Source of the DNA: UBA10348 sp002469915
GTDB lineage: Bacteria; Bacteroidota; Rhodothermia; Rhodothermales; UBA10348
Direction of reading: 5' to 3'
NCBI GenBank assembly: GCA_029249345.1
Contig: JAQWHM010000021.1
Location: 1-64,000 of the forward strand
DNA: 64,000 nt
How positions within the stretch are numbered: the first letter of the stretch is position 1; every line of letters begins with the position of its first letter. Positions 8,703-18,202 of the stretch are shown here, in pieces. The translations under genes were made by a program, and so were the position numbers. The notes under the pieces were generated by a model that did no database searches, was not told the DNA's origin, and saw only the letters and a list, made by a program, of their open reading frames with translations.

Positions 8703-10565
8703 CTATCGAGCCACAACGATCTGCTTAGCATGTTGAAAATGCTCACCGACCACCTGTAAATAATACACACCACCGGCGAGGAAAGATGTGTCCATCATCA
8801 AGTCCGTCTCCTGCCCCCCACGTAAAAACTCATCCAACAAGCTGAGAACTTGCCTTCCGCTACTATCGAAGAGTGAAGCCCTAACGTGCTGGTTTTGGGC
8901 AGTAATCAAGGATGACATGGCTAGCGATGAGACTGGATTGGGATAGGGTGCGGTAAGGAGGTATGACCCCTTGAGCGAAACAACCGTTACCGCCTCAGAT
9001 ACGATTGTGCCTCCATCCATGGATACCGCTCTTACACGCACATCGAACGCTCCTTCTTCTATCTGAAATTGATACGAATAGGTATGACTTCGTTCAAATA
9101 GTGAAGGTGGAACTACCCGATCCAATACTTCAAAGGGATTCTCTCCTGATCGCCATTCAATCTGGTATTCCTGAACATTGTTCTCTCCATCCACATCCCA
9201 ACTCAAGGCTACCTCGCCGCCATCGACGCTTGCGCTCGGCGTATATAAACGAGTACCCAGCAGGTCTGCCGGTTCCAAAAGAAACAGCCCTTCCCCACGA
9301 CTTGTGACGGCAATCAAATTGGTGTCAGGAAATGGGTAGGCAGTCCACGCGCCTGAAAAGGTTACTGAACGATTGTCGGGCGTGGTATCAAAGAATCCCA
9401 GAACAGCCGGGTTGAGCGGGTCTCGAACATCTAAAACGCGCAGGCCGCTGGTGTAATTGGCCTGATAAACAAGCCCGTCTTTGATGTATAAATTATGATC
9501 AATGGATACTTGGTCAGATCGGAATTCTGTGACCAATACGGGATCACTCAGATCTAACATGTCCCAGATTAGCGTACGAGTCCCGCCGCCACTTACGCGC
9601 TCATCCATCTCATCATTCTGAACGAAATACCGATGATCCTCGGTGAACCAGCCTTGATGGATGTAACCGGAAGATGGATAGGTACCTCTCGACAAAGCAA
9701 TCGGCGAAAATGCGTTTGTAAGATCAGAAATTGAAATAGCTGTTTCATTTGAAGCAACACAAATTTCCCGACCCGCGTGAAAGGTATCTGGACCGTGGTA
9801 GGTAACACACTGCGCATCGTGCGTGTATCCCGTACGAGATCTGCCTGTGCCTACATCTGCGAAACAGCCCAAGTAAGACGGCTCTAGCGGCTTTGAGATA
9901 TCGAGGATATGAAAGCCACCTCCGCATGTCTCCCCCGAACCCCGCGCGCCAACGATATAGGCCCGGTCACTTTCTTCATTGATAACAATATTGTGTGCCG
10001 CTCCGAAATTGGAATACAGAGCGTCTGCACTAAACGTCAGGGGCGTGCCCTGGAATTCCTGTAAATGTTTGAGGTCGAATATCTGCATGCCGTGATAATC
10101 GTGCTGGCCGGCCGAACCGTCCGCCACGATGAACGCATAGTCCCCATCCACCTTTACGTCACGCCAGACATGAGGCTGGGCTGTTTTCGTTCTAGGCAAT
10201 TCGCCAACATAAAGAGGGGCTTCTGGTCTTGTAACGTCTACAAATGCTAGTCCATCTTCTCTCCCTACCAACACATATCGCTTTCCATTTTCACCGTCTG
10301 TCCAGCCCCAAGCATCATTCAGTCCAATTCCAGATGGTGCTCCTAGCTCAGAAAGAGTGAGGTAACTAACTAAATGAACATTACTACAAGGATATATTCC
10401 TGCCAGTCCAGACTCACACTTTTCATTTCGCACTCCTGTTTTAGAAGCGGTCATTTCAACGGAATTGTCAGCTTTCTCATCCTGAAACGCGCGGACTTCT
10501 GGTAGAAAAACCAATCCCCAAAGAATGACAAGCGAAAGAAGCAGAGCTGGTCTTAAAGGTATCAA
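8703..10565 (-). CDS. Choice-of-anchor B family protein with a type IX-like sorting domain
   Basis: A 620-residue secreted protein. Residues 1-26 are a signal peptide. The body (about 60-430) is the choice-of-anchor B domain: LVIVD-type propeller repeats such as GLAFVDVTRPEAP, MQIFDLKHL and FHILDISKPLEPSYLG, and conserved segments around AHNIVINEESDRAYIVGA. An FN3-like domain covers about 440-530. The last 80 residues start with YPNP and end with GGVYYLQV and a basic strand, the pattern of a type A C-terminal sorting domain for type IX secretion. The protein should therefore be exported to the cell surface. The frame starts with TTG at 10565, preceded by no usable ATG, which is unusual but keeps a complete signal peptide. 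Function unknown. Confidence 0.8.
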   Translation of the reverse strand: MIPLRPALLLSLVILWGLVFLPEVRAFQDEKADNSVEMTASKTGVRNEKCESGLAGIYPCSNVHLVSYLTLSELGAPSGIGLNDAWGWTDGENGKRYVLVGREDGLAFVDVTRPEAPLYVGELPRTKTAQPHVWRDVKVDGDYAFIVADGSAGQHDYHGMQIFDLKHLQEFQGTPLTFSADALYSNFGAAHNIVINEESDRAYIVGARGSGETCGGGFHILDISKPLEPSYLGCFADVGTGRSRTGYTHDAQCVTYHGPDTFHAGREICVASNETAISISDLTNAFSPIALSRGTYPSSGYIHQGWFTEDHRYFVQNDEMDERVSGGGTRTLIWDMLDLSDPVLVTEFRSDQVSIDHNLYIKDGLVYQANYTSGLRVLDVRDPLNPAVLGFFDTTPDNRSVTFSGAWTAYPFPDTNLIAVTSRGEGLFLLEPADLLGTRLYTPSASVDGGEVALSWDVDGENNVQEYQIEWRSGENPFEVLDRVVPPSLFERSHTYSYQFQIEEGAFDVRVRAVSMDGGTIVSEAVTVVSLKGSYLLTAPYPNPVSSLAMSSLITAQNQHVRASLFDSSGRQVLSLLDEFLRGGQETDLMMDTSFLAGGVYYLQVVGEHFQHAKQIVVAR

Positions 10566-10853
10566 GATATGTACCTTGATTTCGTTTCCTCAAAACTCGG
10601 CCGCGCCAGAGAAACGAACAGACAAAGAACTAACAAAGGAGTTTTCACTGGACTCTGGCTCTGCGTTAGTAGAAAGGAGTTCAAAACGTGGGTCGGAACC
10701 CTCGATTCTTAACTTCTCTTTCAAAATGAGAACGCAGTCATAAAGCGCCGTTTCGCAAACCAAAAACCTGTATAAAGCTTTCCTAAAATTATTTTTAGAA
10801 GGAAAAACTCTTTCGACGCTCCGCGTCGATCACTCACCAAGTCTGATATATCT
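10566..10853. other. Divergent intergenic region
   Basis: The 288-bp gap between two divergent genes must hold both promoters. I see no convincing gene and no exact TAnnTTTG element. An AT-rich imperfect dyad sits around 10780-10805 and a perfect 7-bp hairpin at 10813-10829. Confidence 0.5.
10813..10829 (+). repeat. Perfect 7-bp hairpin in the leader of the SDR gene
   Basis: TCGACGC (10813-10819) and GCGTCGA (10823-10829) pair around a 3-nt loop, 24 nt before the SDR start codon. It could be an operator or leader hairpin; no T-run follows, so it is not a terminator. Confidence 0.35.
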
Positions 10854-11645
10854 ATGGAAAACTCTTTTAGGCTAAAAGACCGAATTGTGTTCATCACCGG
10901 TGCTTCTTCGGGTATAGGAAAGTCCTGTGCATTGAGCTTTGCCGCTCGCGGTGCCCACTTAATTCTCGCGGCCAGACGAATAGAACGCGTTGAAACTCTT
11001 GCAACAGAGTTAGCCCGAGCACATGGAATCCAAACCCTTCCACTGGAACTAGATGTCACAAATCGGAAAGCCGTGTTTGACGCAGTGCAAGACCTTTCGC
11101 CAGAATGGAGAAAGGTGGAGGTTTTAGTCAATAATGCCGGCAAGGCATTGGGATTGGACAAATCCTACGAAACCAAAATAGAGCACTTAGAAGGGATGAT
11201 GGAGACCAACGTGAAAGGACTCGTGCACGTTATTAGTGCCATCGTTCCCGGAATGGTCGAACGAAACCAAGGACATGTTATACAGATTGGATCTACTGCC
11301 GGACGATGGGTATACCCAGGTGGCACCGTCTATTGTGCGACCAAGCATGCGGTCAGAGCGTTAAACGAAGGATTAAAAATGGACGTGCACGGTACTAATG
11401 TGCGGGTATCGTCTGTGGATCCAGGGCTGGTAGAAACGGAGTTTTCAATTGTTCGATTCGATGGAGACGCTGAGCGAGCCGATAAAGTGTACGCTGACAT
11501 GACTCCTCTTTCCCCACACGATGTGGCAGACGCCGTACTGTGGTGTGCCACACGCCCTCCGCATGTTAACATCAGTGAAATTCTCCTGATGTGTACCGAT
11601 CAATCACATGCGACGCTTATAAACCGGCAAACAAGCGACTCCTGA
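10854..11645 (+). CDS. Short-chain dehydrogenase/reductase (YdfG-like)
   Basis: A 263-residue classical SDR. The cofactor motif TGASSGIG spans residues 15-22, with an AARR segment at 39-42 that favours NADP(H). NNAG lies at 93-96, and the catalytic residues are Ser147, Tyr160 and Lys164 (YCATK). The best match in overall pattern is the YdfG group, NADP-dependent 3-hydroxy acid dehydrogenases that act on serine and allo-threonine; I infer this from the RWVYPGGTVYCATKHAVRAL region (SDR group signature) and the C-terminal DVADAVLWCATRPPHVNI ending. It is cytoplasmic. A strong terminator follows at 11729. Exact substrate not determinable. Confidence 0.88.
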   Translation: MENSFRLKDRIVFITGASSGIGKSCALSFAARGAHLILAARRIERVETLATELARAHGIQTLPLELDVTNRKAVFDAVQDLSPEWRKVEVLVNNAGKALGLDKSYETKIEHLEGMMETNVKGLVHVISAIVPGMVERNQGHVIQIGSTAGRWVYPGGTVYCATKHAVRALNEGLKMDVHGTNVRVSSVDPGLVETEFSIVRFDGDAERADKVYADMTPLSPHDVADAVLWCATRPPHVNISEILLMCTDQSHATLINRQTSDS

Positions 11646-11728
11646 GGCTTTCTTGCGTCTCGAAGTTTCCATGTATTACATTAAAACCTAGAAAATAGCT
11701 GACCCTCCCTTTCAGCTCTTTCTTTTTT

Positions 11729-11768
11729 GGGCACGATCCGCTCTTGCGGATCGTGCCCTTTTTTTTTG
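11729..11768 (+). terminator. Strong rho-independent terminator
   Basis: A perfect 12-bp stem, GGGCACGATCCG (11729-11740) with CGGATCGTGCCC (11747-11758), a 6-nt loop and a run of nine T. It ends the SDR transcript. Confidence 0.92.
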
Positions 11769-11841
11769 ATCTTTCGCTCCGAGTTGCCCTATGACCTCAC
11801 CTTACAGATATTGCATGCTGTCCCATTTTTTCCCCACTTGT

Positions 11842-13491
11842 ATGCGCACGTATTCTCCTTACTTACTCCTACTCGCACTATTAACCTCAGCCTGCAGCTC
11901 TCCAGATTTTGACGTCGTTATCTCTAACGGACTCATTGTGGACGGAAGTGGCTCTGAACCGTATTCAGGTGATATTGGAATCAATGCCGATACGATCGCG
12001 GCAATCGGTGACCTCACTGCCTTCTCAGGTAGTATCGAACTTGATGCTGAAGGAAAAGCTATCACTCCCGGCTTCATTAACATGCTTAGCTGGGCACCTG
12101 GGGATCTCATGAAGGACGGACGGTCCATGGGAGATATTGTGCAAGGTGTTACACTAGAGGTCTTTGGAGAAGGATGGTCTGAAGGGCCTTTGACCGAGGA
12201 GATGAAATCCAGTGAGTATGCTGCAAACAACCGTCCAGAATGGACCACGCTCAGAGAATTTTTGGATGTACTCGAGACCCAAGGCATATCAACCAATGTA
12301 GCCTCTTTCATTGGTGCTACAACGGTGCGCGTTCATGAAGTCGGATATGAAGACAGGGCTCCGACAAATGATGAATTGCAACGTATGAAAGCTCTCGTGC
12401 GACAAGCCATGGAAGAAGGAGCTATGGGAATCGGTACTTCCCTTATTTATGCTCCAGCCTTTTATGCAAGCACGCAAGAGCTCATTGAACTGTCGCGGGT
12501 AGCTGCGGAGTATGACGGAATGTATATCTCTCATATGCGTTCTGAAGGCAACCAACTGCTAGAAGCGCTTGAAGAACTAATCACCATTTCGCGCGAAGCC
12601 GGAATACGGGCTGAGGTATACCACCTTAAAGCTGGGGGCGAATCCAACTGGCACAAAATGGATCTAGCCATAGCCCGCATCGAGAAAGCACGGGCTTCCG
12701 GACTTCACATTACAGCCGACATGTACACCTATGTCGCCGGAGCCACGGGACTCGACGCACACATGCCCCCATGGGTTCAGGAAGGTGGATTTGGAGCGTG
12801 GCGTGAGCGACTTATGGATCCCGACATCCGAGCCAACGTCTTGCAAGAAATGAGAACCCCTACAAACGAGTGGGAAAACCTAGGGTTAGGCGCCGGACCG
12901 GAAGGAATCATGGTCGTTAGTTTTAAACAGGATTCTCTGCGATACCTGATTGGTAAAACCCTAGCAGAAATCGCGGCTGAACGAGACACGACCCCTGAAG
13001 ATGTGGCCATCGACCTGGTTATATCTGATTCTACCCGAGTTGGAACGGTTTACTTTCTGATGTCGGAAGAAAACCTGCGCAAACAAATCGCATTACCGTG
13101 GATGGCATTCGATTCGGATGCGGGATCCATGGCGCCAGAGGGCGAAAACCTGAACAACAACCCGCACCCAAGGGCGTATGGGAATTTCGCAAGACTCCTC
13201 GCTAAATATGTCCGAGATGAAGGAGTGATTTCGTTGCAAGAAGCCGTCAGGAAATTGACTTCCTTTCCGGCCGAAAACCTACGCCTCTCCAAAAGAGGTC
13301 GCCTAAAAGTGGGGCACTTCGCAGATATCACTGTATTTGATCCCGCACAGATTCAGGACCATGCCACGTTTCAAGAACCCCACCAACTTTCCACGGGGAT
13401 GTCCCACGTGTTTGTAAATGGTGTGCAGGTGCTAAATGACGGCCAGCATACAGGCGCTTTACCTGGCAGAGCCGTTCTACGAGGAGAATAA
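11842..13491 (+). CDS. Amidohydrolase of the N-acyl-D-amino-acid deacylase family, lacking the HxH metal motif (lipoprotein)
   Basis: A 549-residue amidohydrolase-superfamily protein related to D-aminoacylase. From ATG 11842 the protein has a compact lipoprotein signal peptide with Cys18 in LLTSAC; the longer frame from 11791 would add 17 odd residues, so I prefer 11842. The canonical PGFIDxHxH metal site is PGFINMLSW here (residues 76-84), with Leu82 and Trp84 in place of both histidines. The other metal-ligand positions are kept: His231 in YISHMR, His261 in EVYHLK, and an Asp in AFDSDAG (424-426). The FGEGWS segment replaces the ligand-cysteine region. It may bind a single metal, or act on a different substrate. 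A homologous gene with the full HxH follows 5 bp later. Confidence 0.85.
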   Translation: MRTYSPYLLLLALLTSACSSPDFDVVISNGLIVDGSGSEPYSGDIGINADTIAAIGDLTAFSGSIELDAEGKAITPGFINMLSWAPGDLMKDGRSMGDIVQGVTLEVFGEGWSEGPLTEEMKSSEYAANNRPEWTTLREFLDVLETQGISTNVASFIGATTVRVHEVGYEDRAPTNDELQRMKALVRQAMEEGAMGIGTSLIYAPAFYASTQELIELSRVAAEYDGMYISHMRSEGNQLLEALEELITISREAGIRAEVYHLKAGGESNWHKMDLAIARIEKARASGLHITADMYTYVAGATGLDAHMPPWVQEGGFGAWRERLMDPDIRANVLQEMRTPTNEWENLGLGAGPEGIMVVSFKQDSLRYLIGKTLAEIAAERDTTPEDVAIDLVISDSTRVGTVYFLMSEENLRKQIALPWMAFDSDAGSMAPEGENLNNNPHPRAYGNFARLLAKYVRDEGVISLQEAVRKLTSFPAENLRLSKRGRLKVGHFADITVFDPAQIQDHATFQEPHQLSTGMSHVFVNGVQVLNDGQHTGALPGRAVLRGE

Positions 13492-13496
13492 AAACA

Positions 13497-15074
13497 ATGA
13501 AAAAAGTACTACTGTTTTTGGCCTTCCTCGTCGGATGTGCCTCCCCCGATCTAGACGTTATTATCGAAAACGGGTCCGTTGTAGACGGATCCGGGAAAGA
13601 TCGGTTTGCAGCGGATGTAGGCATTCGAGACGGTCGCATTGATCAAGTGGGGGACTTGAGCGAAATTGCCGCTGGAACGCGAGTAGACGCCACCGGAATG
13701 ATCGTCGCTCCCGGATTTATTGACATCCATTCGCACGCAACGGGAAGTAGCATCGAAGGGAGCTCCGTTGTACGAAATCCCAACGCAGAGAACTATGTGC
13801 GACAAGGCGTAACAACAGCCATGGGTGGACAGGATGGGTCCTCGATGCTGGATATTGATGGCTTTTTACACCATCTAGACGCGAACCCCCCTGCTATAAA
13901 CATCGGGGTTTTCGTTGGACACGGATCAGTCCGGGGCGCAGTGGTTGGTCAGGATGACCGCGTTGCGGAATCGGATGAAATGGAAGAAATGACGTCAATC
14001 GTCCGTCGAGCTATGGAGTCAGGCGCATTCGGCCTTTCCTCTGGCTTGGAATACACTCCGGGAGCATTTGCTGATGTTGGCGAATTGATCGAGTTGTCAA
14101 AGCCCGTAGCAGAATACGGTGGAATGTATATCAGTCATATCCGTGACGAAGGAGGTCACCTACTAGAAAGTGTGACAGAAGTACTGGATGTTGGACGGGG
14201 TTCAGGAGTCAGGGTACAAGTGACCCATCATAAGCTTATTGGAAAAAGTAGGTGGGGCGCAGTGTCTGCTTCACTAGCCTTACTGGATGAAGCGATAGCA
14301 GAAGGCGTGGACGCCTCGAGTGATCAATACCCTTACACGGCTTCAAGCACAAGTATTCGTATCGTCGTTCCCAATTGGGCCAAGGACGGAGGATTCGATG
14401 CATTGAAGGAGCGCCTTGCCGATCCTGAAACGTACAGTCAAATCCGAAAAGAGGTCATCCATCATATTAATATTGAACGGGGTGCAGATCCGGCCACTAT
14501 CGTAGCTGCACGATGTGCCTTCGATGAATCCTTCAATGGAAAGAGCCTGGCCGATATTCTCTCAGATCGCAATCTTCCCGTCGATGTACCGGGTGCGGCT
14601 GATGTCGCCCTAGAACTCATCGAGGCCGGGGATTGCTCTGGAGTGTTTCACTCTATGTCCCCAGATGACGTGATCACCGTTATGCAGCACCCGATGACCA
14701 GCATTTCATCAGATGGTGGAATCCCAACTCCTGGGGACGGCGTCCCCCATCCCCGAAACTACGGAGCATTTGCCCGAGTCCTAGGACACTACGTGAGGCA
14801 AGAAAACGTGCTGACCCTAGAACAGGCCATTTATAAAATGACCAGCTTGCCAGCCTCTCGCCTTAATTTAAATGATCGAGGTAAAGTGGCCGAAGGATAT
14901 GTCGCAGACATCGCAATATTTGATCCTAACTCGATCATCGATACTGCTAAATTTGGAGATCCTCACCACTACGCAACAGGAGTGAAGCACGTCTTGGTTT
15001 CAGGGACCTTTGTCTTAATGGACAGCCAACAGACCAAAAATAAACCAGGTGTGGCTCTTCGACATGTGAAGTAA
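13497..15074 (+). CDS. N-acyl-D-amino-acid deacylase family lipoprotein
   Basis: A 525-residue paralogue of the preceding gene, probably translated from the same mRNA (5-bp gap). The signal peptide ends in a lipobox with Cys14 (FLVGC). The metal site is intact: H78-S-H80 in PGFIDIHSH, His214 in YISHIRDEG, His244/His245 in VTHHK, and Asp in SISSDGG. The position of the bridging Cys of characterised D-aminoacylases is occupied by GGQDGSS, so an Asp or other ligand would replace it. D-aminoacylases hydrolyse N-acyl-D-amino acids to a D-amino acid and a carboxylate; close relatives cleave dipeptides with a D-residue or N-acyl-glutamate. Location is periplasmic, lipid-anchored. Precise substrate unknown. 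Confidence 0.88.
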   Translation: MKKVLLFLAFLVGCASPDLDVIIENGSVVDGSGKDRFAADVGIRDGRIDQVGDLSEIAAGTRVDATGMIVAPGFIDIHSHATGSSIEGSSVVRNPNAENYVRQGVTTAMGGQDGSSMLDIDGFLHHLDANPPAINIGVFVGHGSVRGAVVGQDDRVAESDEMEEMTSIVRRAMESGAFGLSSGLEYTPGAFADVGELIELSKPVAEYGGMYISHIRDEGGHLLESVTEVLDVGRGSGVRVQVTHHKLIGKSRWGAVSASLALLDEAIAEGVDASSDQYPYTASSTSIRIVVPNWAKDGGFDALKERLADPETYSQIRKEVIHHINIERGADPATIVAARCAFDESFNGKSLADILSDRNLPVDVPGAADVALELIEAGDCSGVFHSMSPDDVITVMQHPMTSISSDGGIPTPGDGVPHPRNYGAFARVLGHYVRQENVLTLEQAIYKMTSLPASRLNLNDRGKVAEGYVADIAIFDPNSIIDTAKFGDPHHYATGVKHVLVSGTFVLMDSQQTKNKPGVALRHVK

Positions 15075-15123
15075 TCCCTGATCATCGACTTCGCAAGCAA
15101 GCGAAACGGGGCTGGGATAGGGC

Positions 15124-15159
15124 AAAAAAAGGCCTGAACTGCTTTTATTACCTTTTTTT
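15124..15159 (+). terminator. Possible A/T-rich terminator between deacylase and receptor
   Basis: AAAAAAAGG (15124-15132) can pair with CCTTTTTTT (15151-15159) around an 18-nt loop. The stem is nine pairs, mostly A-T, and the right arm supplies the T-run. It could act in both directions. The rest of 15075-15262 is the leader of the receptor gene and carries a GGAGAG site 6 nt before its ATG. Confidence 0.3.
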
Positions 15160-15262
15160 AGAAAATTGATGACAAAAAGCTACATTTAAGGTTCATCCAG
15201 AACAAACTTTCCTCCCTTGAGGAGAACCCAACCACCATTTTATAACAGCCTGGAGAGAAGAA

Positions 15263-18046
15263 ATGACCAAAATGCTAACACGATTTTCGTGTACGTTAGC
15301 CCTCCTATTAATCGCTTTCACTCCTGCCTTTGCGCAGAACGGTACCGTCTCAGGTACCATCACCATTCAAGAAGATGGTAGTGCTCTCGGAGGTGCCAAC
15401 GTTGTCGCGTTGGATGATTCCGGTGCCATAAAAGGTGGTGCCGCTACAGATCTCGAGGGCAAATATAGCTTCGAGATCGGGGCAGGCGCCTACACGATCC
15501 GAGTTCGTTTTGTCGGATTCCAAGACTGTGAAACGGACGTGACCGTTTCTTCAGGAAACACCACAACGGTGGACTGTGCCCTAAGTCAGACGGGACTCGA
15601 ATTGAACACGGTGGTTGTCGCAGCCTCTAGGAGAGAAGAGAAAGCGCTAGACGCGCCAGCGTCTATTTCGGTGTTAAGTGCCGAAGATATCACAGCTACC
15701 GTTACGACATCATCTGTGGAAGCCCTTCGCACCACCCCAGGCGTAGATATGCAGCAGACTGGCGTTGATCGCCGTGAAATGGTCCTTCGCGGATTTAACA
15801 ACGCGTTTTCCGGTGCTACCTATGTTCTTACTGACTATCGCCAAGCTGCAGTACCTTCTCTGGCTGTAAATATCTACTCGATAATGGGTAACCTGAGTAG
15901 CGATATTGACCGTGTGGAGGTAGTACGAGGTCCAGGATCTGCTCTCTATGGTGCAGGTGTGGATGCAGGAGTCGTTCATTTCATTACTAAATCGCCTTTC
16001 TCTCATCCGGGTACAACGGTAACCATCTCTGGTGGTGAGCGGTCCTTCTTTTCTGGAGAGTTCAGACATGCAGGCGTTTCCGGAAATGGAAAACTGGGAT
16101 ATAAAGTTACAGGGACGTACGGTCAAGCGAATGACTGGGAGTTGGACCCAGATGATGACGCTGATGCCGCCCAAATTGCGATTGATGGTGCGCGCGATAC
16201 CGACTACACCAAAACCAATGTTAATGGTAACCTTGAGTATCGTTTCAGTGACACCGGCACCCTTACTGCAAACGCTGGCTATTCTGCGTTGACATCGACG
16301 GTCCTTTCTGGTGTAGGAACACTTCAGGCTGAAGAGTATGGCTACACCTATGGGCAACTTCGCTTAAACCTGGATAGCTTTTTTGCTCAGGTTTACCTGA
16401 ATAAAAATGATGCTGGAAAATCGCGCGTATATGGAGCCTTCCCAGTCATTGACAACAGTACACAGTTGGTCGGCCAGGCACAGTATGATCTGTCTGCTGC
16501 CCAAGGACGCCACAACATTATTGTTGGAGCCGACTTCGAATTGATCCGCCCAGACACGGAAGGAACGATTCAAACAGATGATGGCATCGATGAATTTGGT
16601 GCATACATTCAGACGACTTCGACGGTGACCAGTAACATTGACTTTACGGCTGCTGTCAGGGGCGATTATAGTAGCATTTCAGAGGGAATGCAGTTCTCTC
16701 CGAGAGCGGCTTTGGTCTTTAAGCCCAATAGTACGAGCTCATTACGCTTGACGTTCAACCGGGCGTTCAGCTCTCCGGGTACGAACTCGAACTTCCTGAA
16801 TATCATTGCTGGTCAAATTCCAGGAACGGATATTTTACTCCGAGGACGCGGAGCTGCAGAAGGGTATACATGGGAAAGGAACGCTGCATTTGCCGGACTG
16901 GCGGGTACTGATTTGGTCGCGCACAGCCTGAACCCTGCTGCTCTAGGAGCACCGCAGCCTATTGGTCTGACGCTTGACGCAACCTATGCAGCCGTGTATG
17001 CAGGTCTTGCTGCTATTCCTGCCGCAAATTTGGCGGCCGTCCTCAATGCTCAAGGTCTTCCAATTGATGCCGCTACGGCTGGCGCATTGCAGGCTCTACT
17101 TTCTCCGGCAGCAGGGACCAACGTACAGGGCTTTTCGCCGGGTATATTGGCCATGCTCAATACGTCCACCGGAGGCGTAGACTTTTTGGATAATCGCGAC
17201 CTGAAAGATATCCGACCTTTGGATCAGACGATTACCAACACGGTCGAAGTGGGTTACAAGGGTGTCATCAATGACAACATGGTTGCCACTATAGATCTGT
17301 ATTACACGAATCGGGATAATTTCGTAGGTCCCCTTTTGTTGGAAACACCCTTCGTTTTCGTTCCCGGCCTAGCTAACGACCTCACTGCAGCGTTGGCTGC
17401 AGGAATCGCAGGCAATGCCCAGTTAGCAGGTGCCTTAGGAGCGTTCGGATTGAGTTCGGCTCAGGCTGCAGGTTTGGTCGTGTCACTGGCTGCTGATCAG
17501 CTTCCTAGCGCAACCACACCAGTCGCTGTTGTTCAGCCGTCGCAGAATAATGCAGGCTTAGGACAAACTCCCGAGATGATGCTGACCTACCGCAACTTTG
17601 GTAAAGTCAGCTTCTACGGTGCAGATATTGCCCTCCAGTACATGGCCAACGATAATCTAGATCTATACGGTAACCTGTCTCTGGTAAGTGATGACTTCTT
17701 CGACGAAGAGGAACTCGAGGAACCTGATACAGGGCTTGCTTTAGCTCTGAATGCGCCTAAGCTGAAAGGAAGTGCTGGATTCAGGTATCAGTTTAAAAAC
17801 GGATTGAGCGTAAACGCATCTGGTCGCTATACCGATGGTTTCCCAGTTCTGTCTGGACCGTATGTCGGTGATGTCCCGAGCTACTTCTTGTTGGATGTTG
17901 GAGCTGGATTTGATCTAAGCGAATTTGCTCCGGGTCTGCGCATTGATGTTACGGTATCTAATGTTGGAGACAACATGCACCGTGAGTTCGTTGGTGCACC
18001 TCAGATGGGTCGCATGGCCATGGGACGTGTCACTTATGACATGTAG
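15263..18046 (+). CDS. TonB-dependent receptor with N-terminal carboxypeptidase-regulatory-like domain
   Basis: A 927-residue outer-membrane receptor. Residues 1-25 are a signal peptide (PAFAQ). A carboxypeptidase-regulatory-like beta-sandwich follows (about 28-112; GTVSGTITI start), then the plug (about 120-250; VEVVRGPGSALYGAGVDAGV) and a 22-stranded barrel to an aromatic C-terminal end. Two alanine/glycine-rich stretches, about 565-630 and 701-752, sit where extracellular loops would be and read like helical or low-complexity insertions, unusual for barrel loops. There is no STN domain and no SusD partner. Its position after two exported D-aminoacylase-type enzymes suggests uptake of a related substrate. 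A GGAGAG Shine-Dalgarno-like site lies 6 nt before the ATG, unusual in this window. Confidence 0.92.
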   Translation: MTKMLTRFSCTLALLLIAFTPAFAQNGTVSGTITIQEDGSALGGANVVALDDSGAIKGGAATDLEGKYSFEIGAGAYTIRVRFVGFQDCETDVTVSSGNTTTVDCALSQTGLELNTVVVAASRREEKALDAPASISVLSAEDITATVTTSSVEALRTTPGVDMQQTGVDRREMVLRGFNNAFSGATYVLTDYRQAAVPSLAVNIYSIMGNLSSDIDRVEVVRGPGSALYGAGVDAGVVHFITKSPFSHPGTTVTISGGERSFFSGEFRHAGVSGNGKLGYKVTGTYGQANDWELDPDDDADAAQIAIDGARDTDYTKTNVNGNLEYRFSDTGTLTANAGYSALTSTVLSGVGTLQAEEYGYTYGQLRLNLDSFFAQVYLNKNDAGKSRVYGAFPVIDNSTQLVGQAQYDLSAAQGRHNIIVGADFELIRPDTEGTIQTDDGIDEFGAYIQTTSTVTSNIDFTAAVRGDYSSISEGMQFSPRAALVFKPNSTSSLRLTFNRAFSSPGTNSNFLNIIAGQIPGTDILLRGRGAAEGYTWERNAAFAGLAGTDLVAHSLNPAALGAPQPIGLTLDATYAAVYAGLAAIPAANLAAVLNAQGLPIDAATAGALQALLSPAAGTNVQGFSPGILAMLNTSTGGVDFLDNRDLKDIRPLDQTITNTVEVGYKGVINDNMVATIDLYYTNRDNFVGPLLLETPFVFVPGLANDLTAALAAGIAGNAQLAGALGAFGLSSAQAAGLVVSLAADQLPSATTPVAVVQPSQNNAGLGQTPEMMLTYRNFGKVSFYGADIALQYMANDNLDLYGNLSLVSDDFFDEEELEEPDTGLALALNAPKLKGSAGFRYQFKNGLSVNASGRYTDGFPVLSGPYVGDVPSYFLLDVGAGFDLSEFAPGLRIDVTVSNVGDNMHREFVGAPQMGRMAMGRVTYDM

Positions 18047-18082
18047 GATCCGATCCGTTCGGACTTCTTGATTGGTAAAAAA

Positions 18083-18112
18083 GGGGGTGCGCTTTGCGCA
18101 CCCCCTTTTTTT
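18083..18112 (+). terminator. Strong rho-independent terminator, possibly bidirectional
   Basis: GGGGGTGCGC (18083-18092) pairs perfectly with GCGCACCCCC (18096-18105) around a TTT loop, followed by seven T. Six A precede the stem, so it may also work on the minus strand. It ends the receptor transcript. Confidence 0.93.
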
Positions 18113-18202
18113 ATTCCCCCATCAAACCTTCTTCGGCTCATGAGTAAACAGATTCTAGTGTAATGAGTCAGTATCTTACAGCAACCCAATCTGAATCCTG
18201 AC

